Assembly: GCF_003858395.1 (NCBI RefSeq) | Contig: NZ_QWEV01000005.1 | Span: forward strand, 868,001 to 932,000 | Source of the DNA: Acidipila sp. EB88 | GTDB lineage: Bacteria > Acidobacteriota > Terriglobia > Terriglobales > Acidobacteriaceae | Reading direction: 5' to 3' | Length of the DNA stretch: 64,000 nucleotides | Shown here: positions 56,080 through 64,000 of the stretch, in pieces | Layout: every line of letters begins with the position of its first letter | How positions within the stretch are numbered: position 1 is the stretch's first letter | Notes under the pieces: model-generated | The model's input: only the letters and a program-made list of their open reading frames with translations | Database searches by the model: none | What the model was told of the DNA's origin: nothing | Program-made: the position numbers and the translations under genes

Positions 56080-57576
56080 ATCCGCCTCCGTATCAACGCT
56101 GTTCTCCGTCGAGCAGCTCCCCCGGGAACCCGGCTTGGGCTGGCTGTTTCAGGCGGAAGCGACTCCATGGCGCTGCTCCACCTGGCAGCCGGGCTCGCGA
56201 AGAAGCAGGGCTGGCTCCCGCAGGTGGTGCACGTACACCACGGACTGCGCGGGGCGGCAGCGGACGAGGATGCGGCGCTGGTGGAGCAACAGGCGCGGAG
56301 CCTGAGATTGCCCTGCCGCGTGCTTCGCGTGGATCTGGCAAGGCGTGCCCGGGTACTCAGGGTGGGCCTGGAGCAAGCAGGCCGGCTGTGCCGGTACGAC
56401 TGGTTCCGCCGCCTGATGGAGCTGGGAGAGCTGGATGCGATCGCTACCGGCCACACCATGGACGATCAGGCGGAGACCGTGCTGCTGAAGCTGCTGCGTG
56501 GAAGCTGGACTGCGGGCCTCGCGGGCATCTACCCCGTGCTGCCTGCGGCCGACCTGCCCAGACTCGATGAGCCCCAACTCGGGGCGCCTGAACTGTCGCG
56601 TTCGGTTGCAGCGGCGAGCGGGGGTTCCGCGATTTTGCCGCCTGCGCACGTGCCACAGCGAAGCCGTCCACCAGGGGTGCTCGTTCGACCGCTGCTTGGC
56701 GCACGGCGCAGCGCACTCCAGGAGTGGCTCCGCGCAGAGGGGCTGCCCTGGCGCGACGATGCCAGCAACGACGAACTGGTGTTCACACGCAACCGTATTC
56801 GCCACCAGCTTCTCCCATCCCTGATGGAGTACAACCCGAACATGACCGAACAGCTCGCCCAGACAAGCGCGCTTGCCCGCGATGAAGAAACCTATTGGCA
56901 GGCGGAGGTGGACCGGGTTCTGCCGGGCCTGCTGCTCCCGGGCCGCCCCGTACGCGGCGGCGGCCGATCCAGTTCCACCCTGCCGGGCGAGCAGTCGCTG
57001 GCGATCGAGGTAGAGCGGCTGCGCGTGCTCGCTCCAGCACTGGTGCGCCGACTGGTCCGCGCGGCGGCAGCAAGGCTCGGCGGCTCGCTCGACTTCGCCG
57101 AAACAGAGAGGGTGCTTGCCCTGCTGCAGGGCGCTGTCGGCAGCGTGCCCCGGCGGGAGCAGCTCGGCGCCAGCCTCCGGGCAGAACGCAGCCCTAGAGA
57201 GTTGCGCTTTGTGCGTGCGGAGCCCAAGGCGTTGGGCACTGTTGAGGATGTGCTGGTGAGTGTTCCAGGAGACGTGCAGGCGCTTGGCATCCAATTAAAG
57301 GTCGAGCTGGCGGCAGGCACCGCGGTCGCCGCGACAGGCGCATTGCCCCAGGCCACGCTGCGCGGCACACGGCCCGCAGACCGGGTCACACAGCGCTACT
57401 CAAGGGGCACGCCGCGCAGGATCAAGGAAGTGCTTGAGCGGATGGGCGTACCCTCCGAGGCACGTGCCGGATGGCCCGTACTTGTATGGCAGGGCGAAAT
57501 CGTCTGGGTGCGCGGCGCGGTGCTTGAACCCACGCCGCTCTCGACCCAGTTGCACGTCACCTGGCAGGAGGGTTAG
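56080..57576 (+). CDS. tilS: tRNA(Ile)-lysidine synthetase, start codon unclear
   Basis: TilS converts C34 of tRNA-Ile(CAU) to lysidine. The PP-loop ATPase signature LAVSGGSDSMALLHL begins at 56140, followed by VVHVHHGLRG, ATGHTMDDQAETVLLKLLRG and the DDASNDELVFTRNRIRHQLL segment. The C-terminal domain ends near 57576 (RIKEVLERMGVPSEARAGWP). The first in-frame ATG (56167) lies after the PP-loop and cannot be the true start. The frame is open back to 56071 and reads IRLRINAVLRRAAPPGTRLG, as expected for the family, but it has no ATG, GTG or TTG. The start given here is ATC at 56080, nine bases after GAGGG; a CTG at 56140 or an undetected frameshift are alternatives. Confidence 0.85.
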   Translation: MRLRINAVLRRAAPPGTRLGLAVSGGSDSMALLHLAAGLAKKQGWLPQVVHVHHGLRGAAADEDAALVEQQARSLRLPCRVLRVDLARRARVLRVGLEQAGRLCRYDWFRRLMELGELDAIATGHTMDDQAETVLLKLLRGSWTAGLAGIYPVLPAADLPRLDEPQLGAPELSRSVAAASGGSAILPPAHVPQRSRPPGVLVRPLLGARRSALQEWLRAEGLPWRDDASNDELVFTRNRIRHQLLPSLMEYNPNMTEQLAQTSALARDEETYWQAEVDRVLPGLLLPGRPVRGGGRSSSTLPGEQSLAIEVERLRVLAPALVRRLVRAAAARLGGSLDFAETERVLALLQGAVGSVPRREQLGASLRAERSPRELRFVRAEPKALGTVEDVLVSVPGDVQALGIQLKVELAAGTAVAATGALPQATLRGTRPADRVTQRYSRGTPRRIKEVLERMGVPSEARAGWPVLVWQGEIVWVRGAVLEPTPLSTQLHVTWQEG

Positions 57577-59648
57577 ACCGGCAGCGCCTCCGCCGGAGTG
57601 CCGTCGGCAGGGATCGCCTCGGCGAGCCACTCGCTGAAGGCCTCCGGGTTCTGGTCGCGGCGCAGGAAGTTGCGCACCAGTTGACGGCCGGGTCGGGACC
57701 CGCCGGGTTCCAACACCTCCTTGCGGTAGCGGGTGGTGACCTCCTCGGCCAGAAGGTCGCCGGTGGCGAACTCCCGGAAGAAGTCGATCGCGATTACCTT
57801 GTCGAACAGGTAGGTGTAGTAGTTCGACGAGTACCCGGTGAGGTGCGTGAAGCTTGCGTGCAGCTTGTTGCCGTCTACCCACTCGTAAGGCAGAAAGCGC
57901 TTGTAGTCGGCCTCCAGCAGTTGCTCGAGATCCAGCGTCGCAGGATCGAGCCGGTGCGTATCGAGCGAGTAGCTGGTGTAGAAAAGCTGCGTGCGTACAG
58001 AGTCGGCGCGGCCGAATGCGCTGGCCCGGTTCATCCGTTCCACCAGGGCCTCGGGAATGGGCTCGTCGGTCTGGTAGTGGTGCGCAAACCGCGCCAGCAG
58101 CCCTGGGTCGCGGAAGAACTCCTCCAGCATCTGCGAAGGAACCTCGACAAAGTCGCCTTCCGTCGCAATGCCGCTGTTCCCTGCCCAACGCTGCTGGCCG
58201 CCCAGGATGGCGTGCATCAGGTGGCCGAACTCGTGCAGGTAAGTGCTGACGTCAGAGTGCTGCAGCAGGCCGGGATTGCCGTCCTTCGGCTCGGGGAAGT
58301 TGCAGATCAGCGCTGCCTCGGGAAGCTGTTGCCCCAGGATGCCAGGGATCAGCGGCGCGGCGGAGAACCACTTGTCCTTGCCTTCGCGCGGGTGCATGTC
58401 CAGGTAGAAGCGGCCCAGGCGTCCGTTTCCCCCACGCCGGTCCCAAACGTCCCACGTTGTGACACTCGGGTGCCACACCTCGGCATCGTCCACCGGCTCG
58501 AACCGCACGCCAAACACTGCCTCAACCAGCGAGAGCACGCCCGACTGTACGCGGGCAAATGGAAAGTAGGGGCGCACAGCCTGCGAGTCAAACGCGAACT
58601 CGGCCCGGCGGTACTGCTCCATCCAGAAGCCCCGGCTGGCGGCATCGATCGCAGCGGGTTCGGCAACGCCCGCGGCGCGCGCGGCCTGCTGCGCAAAACC
58701 AAGCAGCAGCGCATACTCCCGCTCGGCACCCTGGCGGGTTGCGACTTCCAGTTCGTCCAGGAACTGCTGCATCTTGGCGGAGGACTCCATCATCTGGTCC
58801 GCGGTAGCCAGGTCGGCCCAGGTCGAGAAGCCCAGGAGGGCCGCGATCTCGCCGCGCACCTTGAGCAACTCCTGCAATATCGGCACATTGTGTGGGAACG
58901 CGCGCGTTTGGTAGGCGAGGAACATGCGGCGGCGCAGCGCAGCATTGGTCGCGAAGGTCATCACCGGCAGGTAATCCGGAAACTCGGTGGTGAGCACGAT
59001 GCTGCCGGTGTGCTCGCCTTCTGTCCTTGCCGGGTGGCTCGCGACAAAATCCTCCGGCAGCCCGGCGAGTTCCTCAGGCGACTCGACGATCACGGTGCCG
59101 ACACTCTCCTGCACGTTGCGCCCAAAGGTAAGCGACAGCATGGTCGCCTGCTCCTGCAGGGCGCGAAGCTGGTCGCGCACGGCTTCTTCGCGGTCCACAC
59201 CGGCCAGGCGATAGCCCAGGAGCGTGCGGTCAAGGTAATGTGCCGTCGCGGGGTCGTCGGTTGGCATAGGAATCGCGCCCAGCGCCTGGTACACCGCACG
59301 GTTGAGCCCCAGCGCCACGCCTGCCTGGGCCACGAGCTGCAACTGGGCCTGCGCGGTATCGCGGATGCTTTTGTCGGGATGCACAGAGTTCAGCAGCGAG
59401 AGCTGGGAGCCGGCAGCGCTGAGCACCGCGACTGCGTCATCGTAGCGACGCAGTGTGTGCTCGAGTGTGCGCGGATGATTGCCGTCGGTGACGCCATCCA
59501 CAAGACGTGCGTGCTGATCGAGGGCTGCCGCCACCCATGATTCGAGCGCGGGGGCGCTGGCAACGAGCCAGGGATGGGAAAGACCGGTGGATGCAGGCAC
59601 GCGCATTGCCTGCGTACGCCCATCGGGCAATTGAGAAGTTTGATCCAT
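57573..59648 (-). CDS. M3-family metallopeptidase (oligopeptidase)
   Basis: Cytosolic thimet-type oligopeptidase of 691 residues that cleaves short peptides. Zinc motif in STYLHEFGHLMHAIL (HEFGH at 472-476), with the third ligand Glu downstream in DFVEVPSQMLEEFF. Substrate-loop features such as HASFTHLTGYSSNYYTYLFD are present. No signal peptide. The ATG at 59648 has no good ribosome-binding site; upstream frame extension runs antisense to aroDE and is not credible. Its TAA and the TAG of tilS overlap in the four bases TTAG. Confidence 0.9.
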   Translation of the reverse strand: MDQTSQLPDGRTQAMRVPASTGLSHPWLVASAPALESWVAAALDQHARLVDGVTDGNHPRTLEHTLRRYDDAVAVLSAAGSQLSLLNSVHPDKSIRDTAQAQLQLVAQAGVALGLNRAVYQALGAIPMPTDDPATAHYLDRTLLGYRLAGVDREEAVRDQLRALQEQATMLSLTFGRNVQESVGTVIVESPEELAGLPEDFVASHPARTEGEHTGSIVLTTEFPDYLPVMTFATNAALRRRMFLAYQTRAFPHNVPILQELLKVRGEIAALLGFSTWADLATADQMMESSAKMQQFLDELEVATRQGAEREYALLLGFAQQAARAAGVAEPAAIDAASRGFWMEQYRRAEFAFDSQAVRPYFPFARVQSGVLSLVEAVFGVRFEPVDDAEVWHPSVTTWDVWDRRGGNGRLGRFYLDMHPREGKDKWFSAAPLIPGILGQQLPEAALICNFPEPKDGNPGLLQHSDVSTYLHEFGHLMHAILGGQQRWAGNSGIATEGDFVEVPSQMLEEFFRDPGLLARFAHHYQTDEPIPEALVERMNRASAFGRADSVRTQLFYTSYSLDTHRLDPATLDLEQLLEADYKRFLPYEWVDGNKLHASFTHLTGYSSNYYTYLFDKVIAIDFFREFATGDLLAEEVTTRYRKEVLEPGGSRPGRQLVRNFLRRDQNPEAFSEWLAEAIPADGTPAEALPV

Positions 59649-59789
59649 ACGGTTTAGATTGCATCGTCGCCCGGAGGGAAGCAAGCCGCTCGGCCGATCG
59701 CACAGGCTGCGGTTGCAGCGAGTGGAAAAACAGTGCCCAGCTTGTTCTTTGCACCCCGGCCAGCAAGCGACTAGCATCAGCCACAGTCC

Positions 59790-61592
59790 GTGCCGATTGG
59801 CCGCACACCAGATTCCATTCTGAAAGCGAGCGTCGCTGTGCCCCCTGTCCTGCCTCCAGTCCGCAGGCTTCGTGATCACTTCGCCCCTGTCTGCGTCGCA
59901 GTTGCGGCGCCGAACCCTGCCCTTCTTTTCGAACAGGCAGCCACCGCCGTGCAGGAGAGCTCCTTCGAAGCTCCGCTGATCGAGCTGCGCATGGACGCGC
60001 TGGACGAGCCGGAAGCGGGTGTTCTCGCCTTCGCCGCGTTTCGCTGCGCCCATCCCGGGGCCGCGCTCCTGGTCACCTGTCGCCGGACGGATGGCGGAGG
60101 GGCGTATACGGGCACCCCGCAGGAGCAGTTGACGCTGCTGGCCCGCTTCGCGGTGGCCGGCGCATCGGTGATCGACCTGGAGCTCGAGACCCTTGAAGTC
60201 GTCGCGCCAAGCGCACTGGAGCAGTGGGCCGACATCCTCGAGAGAAGCGGCACGCTGGTGCTGGTGAGCGCCCATGACTTTGAGCGTACGGGCGACCTGG
60301 ACAGAACGCTGCGACGGCTGCGCACCCTGGGCAAGCCCTGCAGGGCCGCGGTTTACAAGGTGGTGTCCACGGCAGAACGGCTGGCTGACAATCTCGCGAT
60401 GCTTGAGTGGATCGAGCGTGCCTCCCGTGAAGTCCCCGTAGTGGGAATTTGCATGGGGGAGGCCGGTTTGCCCAGCCGGGTCCTGGCACTCAGCGCGGGG
60501 GCGCTCTTCACCTTTGCCGCCACATCGGCCGGAGCGGGCACGGCTCCCGGCCAGGTCACCGCGGAGAAGCTGCTTCGCCAGTACCGGGCCGACCTGCTGC
60601 GCCGCGCGAAACATTACGGCGTCGTGCGCGATGTGGATGCGCCGGAGGGCGCTGCCCGCGCGTTCCAGGCGGAGAATCCTGCGATTGAGGAGACCCGTCT
60701 TTACGGAGTGGCCGGTAACCCGGTCAGCCATTCCCTATCCCCGGCAATGCACAATGCGGCCTTCCAGGCGGCGGGTGTGGACGCGGTGTACCTGCCACTG
60801 CATACCACCTCGGTCGACGATCTCCTTGCGTTTGCAAAGGCGCTGCCGCTGTCGGGGCTGAGCGTCACCATGCCGTGGAAGGTCGATATTCTGCCGTTCC
60901 TGGCCGAGGTGGATCCTCTTGCGCGCTCGATCGGTGCGGTCAACACGGTGGTCCGCCGCGAGGATGGATCGCTGCTCGGCATGAACACCGATGCCGCGGC
61001 GGTTGTGGAGCCTTTGCGCCAATACTTCGACCGCAGGGCCGGAGACGCGGGAGGAGCGAACAGCCTTGATGGGTTGCGCGTGCTGCTGCTGGGTGCCGGG
61101 GGCGCGGCGCGGGCCGCGGCGTTCGGGCTCAGGGCAGAGGGCGCGCTTGTGTCGATCCTGAACCGGACTCTAACTTCTGCAGAACACCTGGCGCAGGAGA
61201 GCGGGACGCGCGTCCATGTGCCCGACGAAGCACAGCCCTACGATGCCGTGATCAACGCGACGCCGGCCGGGATGCTGGGTCAGCCGCAGGCGCTGCCCCT
61301 TGTGGACGCAGCGCTGCTGCGCGGGGTGCGCGTTGTGTTTGAGATGGTGTACCGGCCCACGGAGACTCCGTTGACGCTGCTGGCGCATTCACTTGGCATC
61401 GACGTGATTTACGGGCTGGAGATGTTTGTGCACCAGGGCATGCGGCAGTGGGAGCTTTGGACGGCGCAACCCGCACCAATGCCTGCGATGCGGGCGGCGC
61501 TGGAACAGGCGTTGCAGGAACAGGAAGCGGCGGCAGGGGATACTGGATCAGGATCTGTGCAGCCCGGCGCGGCACCAGCGAAACCGCAGTAG
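59790..61592 (+). CDS. aroDE: Fused 3-dehydroquinate dehydratase (type I) / shikimate 5-dehydrogenase
   Basis: Bifunctional shikimate-pathway enzyme of 600 residues. Residues ~30-270: type I dehydroquinase with IELRMDALDEPE, catalytic H162 in VLVSAHDFERT and Schiff-base K190 in AAVYKVVSTAE. Residues ~303-580: shikimate dehydrogenase with LYGVAGNPVSHSLSPAMHNA, K364 in LSVTMPWKVDI, D401 in GMNTDAAAV (the usual final Gly of NTDxxG is Ala), NADP-site LLLGAGGAARAAAFGL, and INATPAGMLG. The order matches plant and chlamydial AroDE. The start is GTG at 59790 with a poor ribosome-binding site; a GTG at 59838 also fits. The C-terminal 30 residues are a Gln/Gly/Ala tail. Confidence 0.93.
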   Translation: MPIGRTPDSILKASVAVPPVLPPVRRLRDHFAPVCVAVAAPNPALLFEQAATAVQESSFEAPLIELRMDALDEPEAGVLAFAAFRCAHPGAALLVTCRRTDGGGAYTGTPQEQLTLLARFAVAGASVIDLELETLEVVAPSALEQWADILERSGTLVLVSAHDFERTGDLDRTLRRLRTLGKPCRAAVYKVVSTAERLADNLAMLEWIERASREVPVVGICMGEAGLPSRVLALSAGALFTFAATSAGAGTAPGQVTAEKLLRQYRADLLRRAKHYGVVRDVDAPEGAARAFQAENPAIEETRLYGVAGNPVSHSLSPAMHNAAFQAAGVDAVYLPLHTTSVDDLLAFAKALPLSGLSVTMPWKVDILPFLAEVDPLARSIGAVNTVVRREDGSLLGMNTDAAAVVEPLRQYFDRRAGDAGGANSLDGLRVLLLGAGGAARAAAFGLRAEGALVSILNRTLTSAEHLAQESGTRVHVPDEAQPYDAVINATPAGMLGQPQALPLVDAALLRGVRVVFEMVYRPTETPLTLLAHSLGIDVIYGLEMFVHQGMRQWELWTAQPAPMPAMRAALEQALQEQEAAAGDTGSGSVQPGAAPAKPQ

Positions 61593-61612
61593 ATGGGCAA
61601 CAGGGAGAAATG

Positions 61613-62323
61613 ATGGCTAAATACGGTGCCGTGGATCGCATGATGGACCTTGCTACGAGCAAAACTCCGCGGGAACGGGCCGAGGGTGATCGCAAAAGCT
61701 CCGCCGAGGCGGTTCTGGAGCGCCAGGTGTCGGCAACGGAGCCCGTCCTCGCTGCTGCGAAGCTGCCGCAGACTGTCGTGACGCCGGCCGTCACTGGAGA
61801 TGTGGCAGAGCCTGTACCGACTCCTGCTTCCACCACGCTGGCTGCCCCAGCGGCGCGTCCGGGTGAGCGCGGGCGCAGGATCCTGGACGCCCTGCGCCCG
61901 CTGCTACCCGCGGTAGGCGGCATGCTGCGCATGGTGGATCACGGAGGTGTGCAGACGGTGGCGCGCCTCCTGCCGCTCCTGGCGGGTGGCGGCCCGACAC
62001 TCAATCCGGCAGGTTCTGCGCAGGGGCCCGCTGCTTCGGCCGCAGAGCAGCGACAGATCGCCGCGCTGCTTTTGGAGCTGGAAACGCAACACCAGGCAAT
62101 CACGGAAGAGCTTCACCAGGTGAAGGAGCAGTTGCAGGCCCGGGAAGAACAGTTCCGTCGCACGCGCGAGTCGCTTGAGCGTACGGTAGCCGAACAAGGC
62201 ACACTTGCTCACCTGCTGCACCAGCTCGGTGACCGGTCCCGGCTTCTGACAGCCGCGGTCATTTTGCTGTTCATGCTGGTCATCGCGCAGATGACCCTGT
62301 TCGTGATCTTTATGCACCGCTAA
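61613..62323 (+). CDS. Membrane-anchored coiled-coil protein of unknown function
   Basis: A 236-residue protein I do not recognise. N-terminal half is disordered-looking (Ala/Pro/Thr rich); LRPLLPAVGGMLRMVDHGGV and ARLLPLLAGG suggest amphipathic helices; residues ~145-205 are a coiled-coil (QRQIAALLLELETQHQAITE, then ELHQVKEQLQAREEQFRRTR); and the end is one membrane helix (LTAAVILLFMLVIAQMTLFV). It starts 20 bases after aroDE, after AGGGAG, so is probably co-transcribed. Two ATGs in tandem precede GCTAAA; the second was taken. Confidence 0.75.
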   Translation: MAKYGAVDRMMDLATSKTPRERAEGDRKSSAEAVLERQVSATEPVLAAAKLPQTVVTPAVTGDVAEPVPTPASTTLAAPAARPGERGRRILDALRPLLPAVGGMLRMVDHGGVQTVARLLPLLAGGGPTLNPAGSAQGPAASAAEQRQIAALLLELETQHQAITEELHQVKEQLQAREEQFRRTRESLERTVAEQGTLAHLLHQLGDRSRLLTAAVILLFMLVIAQMTLFVIFMHR

Positions 62324-62378
62324 AGCGCAGGCCGCAAGGAAATAAGTGACCGCGGCTGTAACCTACCTGCTCACAACT

Positions 62379-62409
62379 GTTTACCGAGAGGTAAACGCCG
62401 CGCGTTTTT
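62379..62409 (+). terminator. Weak hairpins after the aroDE operon
   Basis: GTTTACC-GAGA-GGTAAAC (62379-62396) is a perfect 7-base dyad. It overlaps AAACGC-CGC-GCGTTT followed by TT. One or both may end transcription; the first could equally be a regulator site for gvpL/F. Confidence 0.45.
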
Positions 62410-62569
62410 GATTGCCAATCCTTATTTGTGGCCGCTACGATGCTCGCAATTACTTGAAGACGCGCAATGATTCGGGAAATATCTTCCTGGGTGTTTGTCT
62501 CGGCCTGGACCACCTGGCGGAAATTGCGTCTTCGCTACTCATCGGAACGCTAGCCGCGGAGGCTCTTCA

Positions 62570-63343
62570 ATGGCGTGGTATGCCTACTGTGTGACAGAAA
62601 AACAAGCCTTTCCCGCACTACTCAGACATCGCAAGCCTGTACCGTTGGAGTCTGTAACCGGAGTTGAAGGGAATCAGGTTTTTCTTTATCCAGCCAGTGA
62701 CTTAGCAGTTCTTGTTTCTGAACATATCCCCACAAACAATCCCAATCCCCAGAATGCCAAGGATCACGCGCGCGTGATTGCGGACTGCTTCAAGATCTCC
62801 ACCGTACTTCCCTTCCGCTACGGCACCGTGTTCGCGAACGATGAGTTGCTCCGCCGTTCGATCCGCTCCAATCAGAAACATTTCCTGGCCAATCTGGCGT
62901 CGCTGCACGGCAAGTGCGAGATGCATATCAAGTTGACGCTTGAAGATTGCTGTCGTGAGCAGATACGCGACTTTCTCGCTGCTGGAACCGGCACCGGCCG
63001 TACCTACCTGACTGATCTGCGCGAAACGGCGACCCGCCAGCGTGAGCGGCAGACCCGCGCCCGGTCGCTCTCCATGCAGCTCAACCGTATGTTTGCTCCC
63101 GTTGCGGAAGAGATCAGCTGCCGGCGCCTGGAGTCGGGCAAAATGCAGCTGGACGTAAGCCACCTGATCTCATCCCGGCTGGTGGAGCGCTACCAGAACA
63201 AGTTCCTGATGGCTCGTGAGCAGATGCGGGATTGCCAACTGCAGCTGTCTGGTCCGTGGCCGCCGTACCACTTCGTCCACAGCCTGACTCGCCCAACGGC
63301 ACCCGCGCCCATGCTGCCGCAGGCGCGCGCCGTTCCAGCCTAG
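62570..63343 (+). CDS. GvpL/GvpF-family gas-vesicle-type protein (orphan)
   Basis: A 257-residue protein of the GvpL/F family: MAWYAYCVTE start, ASDLAVLVSEHIPTNNP, ARVIADCFKISTVLPFRYGT with the family PFRYG(T) block, EDCCREQIRDFLAAGTGTGR, YLTDLRETATRQRERQTRAR and LSGPWPPYHFV, the usual GPWPPYxF end. GvpF/L are minor proteins or chaperones in gas vesicle assembly. No gvpA or other gvp gene is in this window, so a vesicle role is doubtful here. The ATG follows CGGAGGCTCTTCA. Confidence 0.9.
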   Translation: MAWYAYCVTEKQAFPALLRHRKPVPLESVTGVEGNQVFLYPASDLAVLVSEHIPTNNPNPQNAKDHARVIADCFKISTVLPFRYGTVFANDELLRRSIRSNQKHFLANLASLHGKCEMHIKLTLEDCCREQIRDFLAAGTGTGRTYLTDLRETATRQRERQTRARSLSMQLNRMFAPVAEEISCRRLESGKMQLDVSHLISSRLVERYQNKFLMAREQMRDCQLQLSGPWPPYHFVHSLTRPTAPAPMLPQARAVPA

Positions 63344-63505
63344 GTCTCAGCGCCAGCAAGGATTGCTGTCGATACGCTGCACGCCCACAGGGTTCCCGGC
63401 ACCAGCCGGTTTCCCGGGAGTGCGGCGTTTGCTTTTGCAGGGCATACCTTGACCACTGCTTGACCCGAATACACCGGCTGCGGCAGGACGTCTCGCAGGC
63501 ATGAA

Positions 63506-64000
63506 TCAGGGATGAGGCTGCTTGCCTGCCAGGAGAAGCGCGTTCTCACTCTTGCGGCGACTCTCGCCCGCATGGTTGATCTTGCTCCAGAACGCCCAGA
63601 AATAATCCACGGCGGAAAGCACCGAGATGGCAGCCATGAAGTAGATCGAGGCGACGGAGATGGCATCTACCGGAAAGACGAACCAGCCGATATACCAGTT
63701 CTGCCAGCGGTGATCCAGCACGGCGGCGATCACGGAGACAATCTGGATCACCGTCTTGAGCTTGCCGAGGTCGCTTGCCGAAATCGTGAAGCCTTCAGAG
63801 CTGGCAATGGAGCGCAGTCCACTCACCAGGAACTCGCGGCCAATCACCACCGTGGCGATCCACGGCTTCACAATGTGTGGGTTGTACTGCACCAGCGCGA
63901 TAAAGGCTGCCGTCACCATGAGCTTGTCAGCTAGTGGATCGAGCAGAGTGCCCAAGGTCGTGACCTGCCCGTTCTTGCGGGCCAGGTACCCGTCTACCCC
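63506..64000 (-). CDS. pgsA: CDP-diacylglycerol-glycerol-3-phosphate 3-phosphatidyltransferase (partial)
   Basis: Inner-membrane enzyme of phosphatidylglycerol synthesis; the first part of the gene lies beyond the window. The CDP-alcohol phosphotransferase motif DG-xx-AR-x8-G-xxx-D-xxx-D is complete in DGYLARKNGQVTTLGTLLDP followed by LADK. Downstream membrane helices: VTAAFIALVQYN, PWIATVVIGREFLVSGL, KLKTVIQIVSVIAAVL and ISVASIYFMAAISVLSAVDYFW. The 165 codons here run to the frame's stop at 63506. Likely not linked with gvpL/F, which converges with it. Confidence 0.92.
   Translation of the reverse strand, partial: GVDGYLARKNGQVTTLGTLLDPLADKLMVTAAFIALVQYNPHIVKPWIATVVIGREFLVSGLRSIASSEGFTISASDLGKLKTVIQIVSVIAAVLDHRWQNWYIGWFVFPVDAISVASIYFMAAISVLSAVDYFWAFWSKINHAGESRRKSENALLLAGKQPHP

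Noticed and set aside
57681-59540. 619-codon plus-strand frame
   Set aside because: Antisense to the M3 peptidase with its HEFGH motif.
62379-62396. GTTTACC-GAGA-GGTAAAC as a phage or plasmid attachment site
   Set aside because: No second copy, integrase or tRNA nearby; a hairpin or regulator site is simpler.

Overview
The window looks like chromosomal DNA of an Acidobacteriota bacterium, most likely class Terriglobia (Acidobacteriaceae type). Reasons: a glk-pgl-zwf-tkt sugar block beside GH15 and GH144-type enzymes, a fused aroD-aroE gene, an orphan GvpL/F gene, and a small secreted protein of a kind I associate with this group. This is recognition by eye, not a database result. No rRNA, tRNA, CRISPR array or complete mobile element was seen.

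Bases 1 to about 30,400 are an accessory region. It holds many one-component regulators (five intact TetR, three intact AraC) next to small-molecule enzymes: cyanase, NTF2-fold proteins, three alpha/beta hydrolases, two FAD monooxygenases, a UGT-type glycosyltransferase, a VOC dioxygenase, an SDR and a siderophore-interacting-type reductase. Several regulator/target intergenic regions carry clear dyads. From about 18.9 kb to 30.4 kb the region is also a gene graveyard: a second, truncated glycosyltransferase, an azoreductase with several frameshifts, fragments of a SnoaL-like gene, a LysR gene, two AraC genes and an epimerase, a small membrane-protein gene with a nonsense codon, and two scraps of IS3-family orfA.

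Bases about 30,800 to 64,000 are dense, more G+C-rich core genome. From 46.1 kb down to 30.8 kb the minus strand reads GH144-type enzyme, GH15 glucoamylase, transketolase, terminator, HAD phosphatase, zwf, pgl, glk, copC, copD, M1 aminopeptidase. This suggests glucan breakdown feeding glucose into the oxidative and non-oxidative pentose phosphate routes. A Mn-type sod and a secreted protein follow on plus. Then come cca/tsaD (divergent), cysS, an amidohydrolase, ftsH/tilS (divergent), an M3 peptidase, a fused aroDE with a membrane coiled-coil partner, gvpL/F and the 3' part of pgsA at the right edge.

No clearly new multi-gene system was found. The points most worth checking are the tilS start (no canonical start codon ahead of the PP-loop), the operator/regulator pairs, the monooxygenase-glycosyltransferase pair with its decayed duplicate, a perfect 29-bp hairpin beyond the aminopeptidase gene, and the orphan gvpL/F.
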